From the NCBI GenBank assembly GCA_014706385.1, contig JACGZH010000001.1, forward strand, positions 1,860,001-1,924,000: 64,000 bases of DNA, read 5' to 3'. A model generated the notes under the pieces. The model did not search any database, had not been told where the DNA came from, and was given only the letters and a program-made list of their open reading frames with translations. The position numbers and the translations under genes are program-made. Shown here piece by piece: positions 1 through 10,858 of the stretch; the stretch's first letter is position 1; the number at the start of each line of letters is the position of its first letter. Source of the stretch: Phaffia rhodozyma. Taxonomy: Eukaryota; Basidiomycota; Tremellomycetes; Cystofilobasidiales; Mrakiaceae.

Positions 1-2301
1 TTGACCCAGACGATGATTCTACCAGCTCGTCGCCTCCGGGGCCTGGATCGACGAAGGATTCTGACGGACCGCCGTGCTCATTTATTCCAATATTGGAATC
101 AAACTCAAAAGCACCATGGTCGTTTCCCCCAGAAGCGGCTTGAAAGTCTTTAAATGTCCGTTCGATCTCTTCGATCCTCATCAATTCAGGGTCAACCATG
201 GCTTGCTCGAACCGACGTTTTCCGTTCGTGTTCGTCGACAACGCAGGATGATCATCAGCGATAGAAGGCAAGCCCATTAGCTTGCCAAGAGAGCGAAGGA
301 TAGACGGATCCTTGGCCATACTCGGGTACGCAGAGTGGGACAGCCAGACAAGAAGCTCCGGGGGAGTCAGCTCGGCGGGGAAGGGAGAGTTATAGACTCT
401 TTGGTTGGGATCAGTGGATCCGTCAGGTAAAGTCGACGGCGAGCCATCGTGCTGGCTGTCGATCAAAGAATCGAACAGCAAGATTGATGTACCCAAAGAC
501 AAGTGAATGAGTTAGGTCGGAAAATGTCATTTCACAAAGAGAAGATTCAAAGACCTACTCGTGTGATCGGAAAGAGCGGAACAGGGGATAACACCGGATG
601 TACTCGTTCACAGCCGATTCAAGCGCTTCCTTGTCGCCACTAGTCTCCATCTCTAGTCCCATCCCTCCCATCTCAGCTGAACTACCCTGCAATACACCAT
701 TGTCAAACCCACTGTCGATCGACTGCCGGGCCTCAAATCCATTCTCGCCCATGTGACCTTCCTCGGGATTGCTGTAGCTCGGTTGGCCGGGGTCCATTGG
801 TGGGAATGCAGGCTGGGTTGGAGGAGAAGGCGGTGACGGAGCTTGTAAATTAGCAGCAGGCTGAGTTTGTGCGAAAGCACAGATGTTCTCTAATTGAATT
901 TAATAAATAAATAAACACGAGGTCAGATCGAATACCGAAACTAGACTATCGATTAGAAGTAAGAATTCGAACGACAGGGATCGAATACGAACGGTGCTGG
1001 AGCAGGCCATCGGATCTAGCGAACTTTCTGTCGCAATTAGGACATGGGAAACTCTGCGCCTGGGATGGCACATGGAGCCGGGCATGTCGTTTGCAATCAT
1101 GCTGTCGGGCAAAGCCTCGTTGACAGACTGGACATTTGAAGGGACGTTCATCGGCATGTGAACGAAGATGTCCTGAGAGGTTGTGTGATCTAGTAGAAGA
1201 AGAACAAAGAACCAGAGAACAGCACAGCATGTTAGCTAGAGTGCCTCTATTGATGTTATTCTGCAGTCAGATTCTAAAAATCGCGTACCGAGTGAAACTT
1301 GATCCACAGCCCTCAACCGTACAATGAAACCGAGCCTCGACGTTCCTTCTTTTGATTCCGGCATCACGCGTCTTTTGGGTGGTAACCGGCTTTCCTTTGA
1401 TTTTGGCCATCTTCTGAGGTCTATTCTCATCTCCTTGAGTGGGATGTGTCGATGTGGATTCTTCGGCCGCGACAGCTGCAGCTGCAGCTTCTTCCTGTTG
1501 GACGCCCATGGCGGCGTTGTTCTGCTCTTCAGCAACTCGAAGGGAGTGAGCGATGGACGCCAAATGAGCTTCGAGCTCGAACTGTTGTTGTCGTTGTTGC
1601 TGCTGATGAGCGTCCGAGACCATCGCGTCCGAAGGAAGCGTGGATTCCGAATAATGTTCACTGGGATACTCTTCGGCGAGCGTAGGTGAAGGTAATCGGA
1701 TCGCGTTGGATGATGCTGAAGGGACCGCGTCAATGTTTGCACTGAGCGAGTATTCATTTCTCGATGTTGAACTTTCAGGCGGCTGCTGCCCATCCGTCTC
1801 GATCTCTCGCTGGGTCTGGCCCTCTCTTCCAACCTCCTCTGCAGACGCGACGGAAGCAGCAGTGGCAGGAGCCGCGACCTCTTCTCCTTCCTCGGGAAAT
1901 ATTTCTGTGGCGGTCCCTGTTCCTGCTCCTCGTTCTTCTGAATCGGGAAACCCTATTCCATTAGGGCTAGCCTGACCAGCTGATCCTGCTCCTCCGGTGG
2001 CTCCTGCTTGATCGCCTCCTGACCCGGCAGGATAACTACCCATCCCGGGAGACACGCCCGAACGGTAACCAAGACTCACATAACCAGACAGCCTATTGGT
2101 CTGATGTTCTGGTTGGAGCTGGCTAGGTTCCTTGAAGGGAGACTCGACTGTAGTGGCTCCACCTCTGCCTGGTTCCTCAGACAAATGCTCTAACCTGGAT
2201 GCCCATGGAGGAGCAGGAAACTCGCCTTGTTCGATGGTCGTCGTCGTCGTTGCCGTTGGTTGCGAGGTGGTTGATGAGTCTTCGGGTTGAGACCAACTCA
2301 T
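1..2301 (-). CDS. CRZ1: Crz1-like C2H2 zinc-finger transcription factor (3' end cut by window edge)
   Basis: Likely a nuclear DNA-binding regulator of the calcineurin-responsive Crz1 type. The N-terminal ~340 residues are low-complexity, rich in S, G, Q, A and E, with no recognisable domain. The zinc-finger block starts at the end of exon 1 (HCTVEGCGSSFTR), is interrupted by a 99-nt intron (1190-1288), and continues with SHNLSGHLRSHADERPFKC, a second finger (CPVCQRGFARQHDCKRH) and a third (CPNCDRKFARSDGLLQH). The DERPF linker and the FARQHD and KFARSD helices are diagnostic of Crz1-type fingers. A further intron starts at 992 with a GTTCGT donor. The frame after the fingers stays open to base 1, so the C-terminus lies outside the window. 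Target genes cannot be told from sequence. Other C2H2 regulators are possible, but the finger block fits Crz1 best. Confidence 0.72.
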
Positions 2302-3410
2302 TGTGACGATTTGTCTTTTAGATCTATATGTAGCACATCACAAAGTCATCAGTAGCCAACTCGGCGCGACCAAACGCGTGAGGATGTGTGTCAACAGATG
2401 GATGGATGAAGCAAACGGACTACAGACCTGTATGTGTGTGCTGTGTGTTCTCTTGTGTGGGCGTGTGTGCGTGTGGGTTGTGGGGCGAGGGCAGAAAGAG
2501 TGATAGACACAGGTTTTACACAGGTTTGAAGGCTTGTGTCAGCCTTGGGGGTCGGAGTGTTTCTGTTGGGGATGTAACCTATGTTACATTTGATTGGTAA
2601 GCCGTGACCTATGGACCCTCCACTCTCATTACTCCTCCCTCTCCTACTTCTAGCGCATTGTACTATGATGTTCATAGGGTCTGAGAATCATATATAGGAT
2701 AGGCTCTCTAGACCACTTGTATATATGAACTCTAAGCTTGGATATTTTGTTGCTCCTACTTCTATCCCTCCTTAGTTCCTTGGTCCAGGTGATTCTATCT
2801 ATCCTGTTTCCTTGCCCCAAGAGCTCGAAATTTCTTCTCTGAAACCCAAGACCCCTTGTGCGGTTACTCATCTTGTAACCTTTTCTGTTACCAGCCTAGC
2901 TCCCGTCCCTGGCATCGGGGGCAAACTAGATCCATGGCCCATGGGATCTTGGTAGTCGGTGGTCCGAGGGCGCCCACGTCCGATGTTGCTACCTAGCAGC
3001 CAAGGCCATGTATATATATGGCAGAGCATACATGTTCTCTGATCAATAAAGTGTCTCCGGTGGGAATCATAGCATATAGTGTGAGGGTCGTCATCAAAAG
3101 GAACAAGAAGGAGAAACGAGGCAAGAAAACAAAGTGGTAAGGAAGACGTTAAGAAGACGGGGAGACAAAAAAAAAGCATACAACTACGGTCAAGTACAAC
3201 ATAGCAGGTGTCGAGCTCGTAAGAGTCGAAGTAAGTAAAGAAACAGAAGATTAATAAAGAAAAGGACCACTGAATACAACTGTGTGAGAAGAATATGAAG
3301 TATGCCCATACCAACCGAGCCGTACAGAGTACGCGTGTGTGTATATATAGAGAGAGATTGGACATTAACATAGTAGGAGATTAGCAGGAATCAGACAACC
3401 TGAGACCACA
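2302..3410. other. Gene-free interval (about 1.1 kb)
   Basis: This is the upstream region of the Crz1-like gene plus the downstream region of the next minus-strand gene. It holds GT-rich stretches near 2430-2510, a more GC-rich block near 2880-3010 with a short imperfect inverted repeat around a CCATGGCCCATGG core (about 2929-2950), and AT-rich simple sequence near 3340. Open frames here are short and show no family signature. I see no tRNA or other known RNA gene. Confidence 0.5.
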
Positions 3411-5567
3411 TCAAAGCATTAGATGATGTCCAAACGACATCTGCAGCCTGAACGACTTAAGCCACGCATCGCTCCGGAATACTCTCGCCGCCCACCCGAC
3501 CATCGCGCTAACTCCTAATAGCAACACCCCCCAACCGACCAAACCTACACTTCCTCTCGTGGAAGCCGTCCACGCGCCCTGAATTAGTCTCGGCAGACAC
3601 AACGGATCGTAAACCTCTCCCATCTCGAGCTCAGTAGTCTCCCTCTCGGACGACCCACCGGATGTTGGATAGAGCGTTCCTGGCAGGAAAGGTGAGCCCT
3701 CCGCCCAGTGTTGAGTGGACATGTATGAGTAGTCCGAAGCATGGAAAGATGATAACGTGAGCGCCGGAGCAGAAGACGAGATGGACGATTGACTAGACAG
3801 AGCCGGTCGAGGTCGGTACGTGCTCTGACGAGAACACGCGAAGGGCATTGGGTGTGATGTTCGACGAACAGTTAGCGAGTTCATGTAGTCTGCTCTAGTA
3901 AGCAAGAATCCTCGGGCGCAAAGATGGTTGAGATAGCGAACTCCTCGTCGGGTTAAGAACAAATCTTGAAGCGGAGACACAAACGGAGAAGAAGGCGCAT
4001 TGAATGAACCCAAAGGAGTAAACTTATCGGCAAGTTTATACACCACGGACCCGGAAGGTTCAAGAGCAGGGTCAGAAGGGGTTGATAGCCGGGAGGCATC
4101 TACGAACGACAAGTCGGACAACTGTCGATAGAGTTCCTCATGTTGAGATGGAGAAAGAGGTGCGGTCGAAAGGAGCAAAGTAGGTACCCGAGGAGCCAGT
4201 CGACGGGACGTTGAAATGCATTGTTGTAAACGACCTGTATAAACGGTCGGGACATGATAAGATCATCTTGAGTATCTATTTTTTATTTTTATTTTTAAAA
4301 AAAAAGAATTCTGAGAATCTATTCAACAGATACATACTTGGATCGATGAGCACCAAACAACAGTCAATCCACCCCAAGGCTCCTCGTCCTTTACCAGTAG
4401 CTGCTAAGTCAAAGATATCTTTAATTCCAAGATGATCACTAGCTTGGGTTGATGCCGAAAGCTGCTTGGCAAGAGGAAGATGACGATCATGGATTTGTCG
4501 AAGCAGACTATCCACAGCCCTCTATTCAAGTCGAGATCCAAGTCAAAATATATCTCAGTAATAAGGCTCTCTGATTGAACTGTGAATAAACAAACAAACA
4601 AACAAACAAACGGAACTCCAATAGCACTTACAGGATCTGAAGCCGAGCAAGATAGCCAGATTGATCCAGTAGACTTTTCATCCTTCCCAACCCCACGACT
4701 GGAACATTTTGTGAACTTGTCTGTTGAACCCTCACCTGCCTGGACCCCAATCTCCTCTGCTACTCTATTCAGTATATCTCCTCCTAGATCTTGATCGCCT
4801 ACAACTAAAACCAGTCTGACGTCCGGCAGGCCCTCGGTTTCCTCTCTGACAAGAACTTCGTCCCAGACACCCGCCTCGAGTGAAGCGATAGTGGGCAGGA
4901 CTAGGTTTCCGTTCGAGGCCTCTTGATCCATATTCGTCGGTAGGGATCCTTCTTCGTCCGAGGCGACTTGGCTAGATGACCTATAGGTGTCTTGTGTAGT
5001 GAACGAGCCTAAGGAAGAGATCGAATGGGAGAGTAGTTCGGATGAGGCCGAATGGGAAAGGAAATTGAAAGAGTTGGGAGTCATCGGAGGAGACGACATG
5101 GCGGATGGGAAGCTACTTGCCGAGAATGATGAAATCGATGAAGTAGAGATAAACGGCAGAGGATTCGATGAGTAGCTGATCGGTGCAGGTGGGGATGACG
5201 GTGACGGTGCGGGTGGAGGTGAAGCCGGGCCCAGCAGTGTATCAGACGAAGATGACGAAGAGCAAGACTGAAAAGATGACTCAGACAAGCTATCCCGGCT
5301 AACCGGACAAGCAGCCTCTTGTGGTGAGGATGCCTGTCTGGCTGTAATATGTACTGATTTGGATTGCTCTACCGAGTGGTTGACTGACTGGGGACGTGTC
5401 ACAGGCGAAGCTCGAAAGGGGTCGCCGGGGATCGCGTGATCGAGAGAATCAGTTGACTCAGACAGATTGTCTATAGAATGTAACTTAGGAGGATCCTGAA
5501 ATGAGAACGAGTCAGAGATGGATCTGACTCCGTAAGAAGAGTCTTGTAGAGGGATGGTAGGACGCAT
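3411..5567 (-). CDS. Unrecognised protein with predicted C-terminal membrane anchor
   Basis: Not recognised. Exon 1 runs from ATG at 5567 to a GTAAGT donor after 4637 and is S/P-rich with low-complexity tracts. The following part (LVLVVGDQDLGGDILNRV, then DSLLRQIHDRHLPLAKQL and ALGWIDCCLVLIDPS) looks globular. Exons join in frame through an acceptor near 4528 and a phase-1 intron between about 4246 and 4333. The last ~50 residues contain one hydrophobic segment (GLVGWGVLLLGVSAMVGWAA) followed by a short basic tail, so a tail-anchored protein facing the cytosol is plausible. The first intron contains an AAAC microsatellite (about 4588-4612). Length is about 600-650 residues. No catalytic motif was seen; a fungus-specific or fast-evolving protein is likely. 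Confidence 0.6.
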
Positions 5568-5987
5568 AGAATTGTGTGTACTTCAGAAAGGATGGTGATG
5601 GATGAGAATGAAGGTGAAGGTGAAGGCGAAGGCGAAGGTGAGAAGGGCCAGAAGGTTAGATAAGAAAGACATGTGCCTGTGAACGTGGAGCCCCGGCCTC
5701 CACCTTCTCTAGCCACAAACAATCTGCTCCTGTTATGATTCTTTCTTGGAGCTCAGATAAAACATTGTTTTATCTGATCTCTGGCGTGCGATATGTTGTG
5801 TATCAGATCTCTTTCAACATGCCCTCATAAGCTTCTTAGTCGAAGGTATCACTAGAATGATGGTCACACCCACGACGACAAAGAATATATCTCGGAACAA
5901 AGTACAACGAAAGAAGTCGATAAGAAATACAAAGCTACAACTGCAATCCTCCTTTTTCCTAGTCATCATCACTTGGGATGATGAAAC
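5568..5987. other. Intergenic region, unknown gene promoter / nitronate monooxygenase 3' side
   Basis: About 420 bases upstream of the tail-anchored gene. It starts with a GAAGGT-type simple repeat (near 5608-5640), then AT-rich sequence with an inverted TTTTATCTGA/TCAGATAAAA around 5755-5778. No gene is supported here. Confidence 0.4.
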
Positions 5988-8429
5988 TTAGAGCTTGGCC
6001 ATCTCGCTACCGGACTTGATGCAGGCCTTTGCATCGTTAACCCTGGAACAAGCGAAAGACAGATAGACAGAGAGGGAGGAAAAACGGTTGAGTTCTAGAT
6101 ATGGCGTATGCGAAAACATCTCCTTCTCTCTACAAGTGATAAATATGAGGACTCACATATCTTCGACAATCTTCTGCGCAGGAAGAACTTCCGTGATTGC
6201 ACCCGCCACAGTTCCCATCCTGTTCATACCAAAGCCGTCATTTCATGAAACTCAGTACGATATCAGTCATAGAGAAAGACAACAGTAAACTCACAACCAA
6301 GATCGACCTTCCATCGACTTTTCCGGCTTCTTCTCCAACTCGGCGTCGTGAGGAATGGTGCCCTGTGAGGTCAGCTTCTTGATCTCGTCCGCTCGATTGT
6401 TGTTCCAGTCCTTGACGTATGGAGTCGCTCGGACTCGGAGTGGCCTCCCTGAAATTGCATTTCGAAGGATATTGGTGATGTGAGTTTCATTCTTCCCTCT
6501 ATATTGATTGAATCAGAATGTGCTTACCAGTATAGATCAGGGTCTTCTCAACATCGTCGTAGCCGGCCGAAAGAATCAAATCCTTGTGCTTTTTGGGAGC
6601 GCTTGCTTCTACAGCAGCAACGAATCGAGTTCCCACCTATATCACAACGTAATATTGATGACAGGCAAACGAACAACCAGACTAGCTTAGCGCGTGTTCC
6701 CTTACAAGGAACCCATATGAGCCAGAAGACAGACGGAAAACAGAATTTTCTTACCCAGACTGCACTCGCTCCCCACATCAATGCGGCGGCCAAACCTCGG
6801 CCATCATAAATTCCTCCGGCAGCAACGATTCGGATGGGCTCTCCTGTAAGAGGGGATGTCTTGCCTTTGACCTGTTTACACCATTTTGATGTTAGTTATC
6901 TTGTCCCGCGGTGTTTATCAAGTATCAGAATTCAAGACGTACGAGATCGACACACGCGGGGATCAAAAGACTGGTAGGAACTGTCACAGAAATCCAACAA
7001 GAGAACTATTCAATCTCCCGCTTTCGAAGAAAACTTTGGCGTTCCAGCAAAAAAAAACTCACTATTTCCGGTATGTCCTCCACCTTCTCCACCCTGCGCA
7101 CAAATGATGTCAACTCCAGCATTCAGGGCGTAAGCGACATGCTTAGGGTGCCCAATCACTATTCATTCAGTAGCAAAATTCAATATCGTATCATATTAGT
7201 ATCTTGCCTTTTGTTTTGCCGAATACAAATTGCTGAAAGTAAACAGAACGCACTGTTCATGATAGGAATCTTGGCTTCATGAAGCTTGTCCACCACAGAC
7301 TTTGGTGGAACTCCTACAGCGCATACAAAGAGAGAAGTTTTCTCGTCGATGATAACATCGATTAAATCTCCGAGTTGACCTGTGATAGACGCAACAGAGT
7401 GGATGGCAAGTAAGTATTCGTGTTATGCTTTTTAGGTGAGAAAAAATTGAATAAGACGTATTTGGTGTAATCATAGTTGGTCGCCCGGGCTCCGTCTCCG
7501 ACTACGAGGATAAAGGATATAGAATGATGTTAGTCTGGTATTAGACATATACTATATAGTCTAGACGGCAATCCTGGACACACCCTTGGGAATCAGAAGA
7601 TCGACTCCGAAAGCTATTCATCATCAAACCGAGTTTCAATCAGTATTGAGCGGCCACCAATGTGGGATCGAGCAACAAGCATACTCACGAAGATCGGGCG
7701 ACTTCAAGTGCTTCTTGATTTCTCTGATCTGATTCCTCAAGTTTTTAGGAGTCTGAAGGGATGAAACCCATCATCGATGATCAGATTAGCTATAGTCTTT
7801 GTTGTTGATAGTCAGCGATATTGTATGATATCTGGCAGAAGAACGAACATAGCCTGTTGACAAATTCAACATTGGGGGATTTTTAAAAAAGGTCCTGGTC
7901 ACCAATCCTGTTTTTGATTGAATATATCGCTTCGGGTATATTGCTCACTCACCGAGTCCTCCGATTACTCCTAATCCTCCAGCGTTAGAAACTGATGATT
8001 TGTGCAAGGACGATAATCACTCTATCGATTGTCAAGACACGAGGAAATATTATATGAAGAGTATACAAGGAATGAATTTCTCACCAGCAGCCGCTAGTTC
8101 TGGTCCAGCAGCGACATTCATACCCGCTGAGAAAAGAAGCGATCGAATCATTTCACGTCAGATCATACATACATACATAATGGACGATGCTTATGTATGT
8201 ATCGCAGATACAAACCAAGCATGACTGGGTGCTGGATGTTGACTATACATCCATCCACCAGTGGTTGAGCACAATTCATGGACCAAGATAACGACGAATG
8301 AAGAGGAAAAAAACAAAGGGCTCTCAGTTGGTCATTCCAGATCTGATCGAAGAGGAGATACAAACAGAAGGCTCGTGAAAACCTTAGGAACGTACACATC
8401 TTTGTGATAGGAGTTTGCAAAACAGACAT
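5988..8429 (-). CDS. Nitronate monooxygenase (2-nitropropane dioxygenase family)
   Basis: FMN-dependent oxidation of alkyl nitronates (for example propionate-3-nitronate) in a TIM-barrel enzyme. Read from ATG at 8429 (MSVLQTPITK) through many very short exons. Conserved landmarks in order are HPVMLAGMNVAAGPELAAA near the N-terminus, QIREIKKHLKSPDLR, FGVDLLIPKVGDGARATNYD, VPPKSVVDKLHEAKIPIMN, the FMN phosphate-binding CAQGGEGGGHTGN, AAGGIYDGRGLAAALMWGAS with VGTRF, and GRPLRVRATPYVKDW. The C-terminal helix ends CIKSGSEMAKL before TAA at 5988. Fragments add up to roughly 350-380 residues, normal for fungal members. No targeting peptide is evident. The gene lies head-to-tail with cardiolipin synthase on the same strand, without evidence of linked function. 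Confidence 0.9.
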
Positions 8430-8729
8430 CGTATGTAACCTGAATGTAGACTGTAAGTGTGGTAGATGGTTGTTGGGGTTCAAAGAAACTAGGAGCGGAT
8501 GAAGCGGAAGGAAATGTTAGTTGGCTGCTCTGTATAAGAATGAGTGGTCTGTAAGTCTGATACGATGGTCACAAGTCGGGTCCGCTTAATGCTTTACCCG
8601 GCGAACACTCTTCACAAAGCTGTGCTTTTAACCCTAACCATACTTGCTTCCGGTCTCGATCTCTTTGAAACGATAAGTACATTTGTATTTACAACAGAAG
8701 AGCACGCTCGCGCTCTCAGTAAGATCTAT
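8430..8729. other. Intergenic region upstream of nitronate monooxygenase
   Basis: About 300 bases between the start of the monooxygenase and the stop of cardiolipin synthase. It includes one AACCCTAACC motif (near 8629), a single telomere-like unit. Nothing else is recognised. Confidence 0.35.
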
Positions 8730-10275
8730 CTATCTTTTCAACACGACCACCGCTCCTTTTGTCCAGAGGTAGCTCAGCCCGGAGATGATGGTGGTGGTAC
8801 CAACGATGTATCTGTGAGGCATCAAGCAATCACCCTCAAGTCAGTGTTCATGCAGAAACAAGAAAGTCATCAAGAGTGAGAGCCTTACTGAAGAGGAATC
8901 AAAAACAAGTCGACGTTGCCGTAGGCGACTAAAAGAGGACTGATCGTAGTCGAGCCCATCAACAAAAGTTGGAGAAAGGTGTTGTACTTGAGGTAGAACA
9001 TGCAAGTGTAGGTATAAGTTTGTGAAACCCGACCATAAAATGTGGGTTGATCAAAGGTCTTGTCTAATAAGACATAGGCAGGACTTGTTGACTTACTTTC
9101 GAGATTTGGGTAGGGTGAACTTCGACTGTAGGCTGAGCCAAGTTCCAATACCGCGACCATGTTCGCTAAGATGATGAAAGAGACAATACGCCCGTCGGAA
9201 TATCAGAAGATGTAATGACTGAGAATTTATAGAAAGATGAAGTCAAAAGGCATACAGGTTTAGGCAACGTGATGTATCTCAAGTAGAATGCGGCGAAACT
9301 GAGAAGAACATCTCGGCCCAAGACAATTGCCGCAAGAGGTACTATACCCAAGAGAACATCAATTTGATGTCATTCCTTTGTACTTTAAATGACCAAGAGA
9401 AACATGTCATGGCGGCACTCACAAGGCAGAAGCCCTTTATAAGTCAAAGAGACGACAAGGGTTGTCATGAGTGTCTTGTCGGCCTGTAATTTGTTGGATT
9501 GAAAAATACTGTCAGTATAATCCCAGACTGCTATCGATAGGAATAACTCTGCCCTGTGCACTTACGGCAGGATCCAAAATTGTACCTAGCACCGAACCCA
9601 TGTGCCACTTGCGTGCGATATACCCATCTGCCTATGTAAGCCAGACGACATTCGGGTCAGTATCCGAGGAAAGGAGAACAGTGTTGTATCACATGGATAA
9701 TAAATCTTTTGACATACCAGATCTGTAGCTCCAGCAAACCCTAGCAAAGTAGTAGCCATGACAAAGTCGCCGTGAATGATGAAGTAGCCCAACATGGGAC
9801 AAGACAAAATCCGAGAGACGGTCAAGAAGTTTGGGATGGTATATATGTTTTCACTCAGTGTACGAGATGATATCTGTTTATTTGTGTTAGAAGAAAAAGG
9901 GAAATCAAACAACAAGAAGAAACAGAGAAAGAAGAAAGAAAGATGAGATTGGCGTCGGGCTTAGAGATGATGAACAGCATGCATACCCTGAGGACTTACG
10001 GTAGAAGTATCCGGAGCTGATGCCGGATCTGTAGGTCCGCCAAGTGGCCCAGGAGGAGTGATTTTTAAGCTCTCCAATGATGGGGGAGAAGAGCGAGTTT
10101 CTTTGTCCTCGAGGCGAGTATAGCGAGATATACTGAACGGTCTGGCCGAGCGAACGACATGGGATATGGTCGGACTGCATTGAGAAGAACGGGGTGGGAA
10201 GACGTTTGACAATGTAGGTTGTAGAAACGACTTCTTGGGATAGGAGAATGGTTTCGACCGGAGCAGCAACAGCAT
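8730..10275 (-). CDS. CRD1: Mitochondrial cardiolipin synthase (CDP-alcohol phosphatidyltransferase)
   Basis: Condenses CDP-diacylglycerol with phosphatidylglycerol to make cardiolipin in the inner mitochondrial membrane. The first ~100 residues are rich in R, S and P with few acidic residues (start MLLLLRSKPFSYPKK), fitting a mitochondrial presequence. The enzyme domain starts at NIYTIPNFLTVSRI. The CDP-alcohol phosphatidyltransferase signature D-x2-D-G-x2-A-R-x8-G-x3-D-x3-D is complete but built from three exons (ATDL, ADGYIARKWHMG with LGTILDPA, ADKTL). Several hydrophobic segments follow, and the protein ends VVVLKR before TAG at 8730. It shares a divergent promoter of about 580 bases with the PABA synthase gene. 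Function assignment is strong; the exact N-terminal start is less certain because upstream sequence is also open. Confidence 0.9.
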
Positions 10276-10858
10276 GGTGTCGGTAATGATAGAGAGTTCA
10301 AAGGATATATGTATCCCTACCAACTCTTGTTGAAAGAGGGTGAAATCTAGCCAGCGTTGAAGATAGGAAAGAGAGATCAAGAGAAGGGATGATGTAAGAC
10401 CTTCTGAAGACTTTCTTTTTTGCCATAGGAACTCTCTCTTCTCACGCAGCAAGTTGCCGAGGCTCTGATTGCGCAGATTAATGATTATCCTGTACTCTCT
10501 TGAATGCATAGTCTCTCTAGAGTTTTCAAGAACCAAGATTCCCAGTAACGTATACGTATGTAAGCACACGTCTCTTTATCAACACATCATGATCTCGTTA
10601 ATAATAGCCGTAGAGATAGATGTAGCGTTTCAGACACCCACTGGATCCTCAGAATGCGTCGACGCGTACGTAACCATGTTCTTGACGCGTGATAACTTTC
10701 AGCCACGCGGCCTCCAATCCGACGCGGCGTTCACGTGTAACCAAGCCGATCGTCGATGATCCCCTCCGGCGTTTTGACTCCTCCGTTCGTTTCCGTCTAT
10801 CTTCTTTTTTTTTTCAAGGCGTCCTCCTTAGCCCTTGATCACATTCATTCCTACCCAT
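10276..10858. promoter_or_regulatory. Divergent promoter between CRD1 and ABZ1
   Basis: About 580 bases separate the two start codons. The interval contains two ACGCGT motifs (10662-10667 and 10685-10690) and one CACGTG (10732-10737), followed by a pyrimidine-rich stretch just before the ABZ1 start. ACGCGT is the core bound by MBF-type factors and CACGTG that of bHLH factors in fungi; use of these copies here is inference. Confidence 0.35.

Noticed and set aside
1236..1832. Arginine- and serine-rich minus-strand frame overlapping the Crz1-like gene, and plus-strand frames across the same region
   Set aside because: Shadows of the low-complexity Crz1-like coding sequence; the zinc-finger frame is the supported one.
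2868..3371. Hydrophobic minus-strand frame in the gene-free interval
   Set aside because: Composition is typical of AT-rich non-coding DNA, with no supported start, splice or family signal.
8626..8645. AACCCTAACC as telomeric relic
   Set aside because: A single unit plus a few bases, expected by chance in a window of this size.
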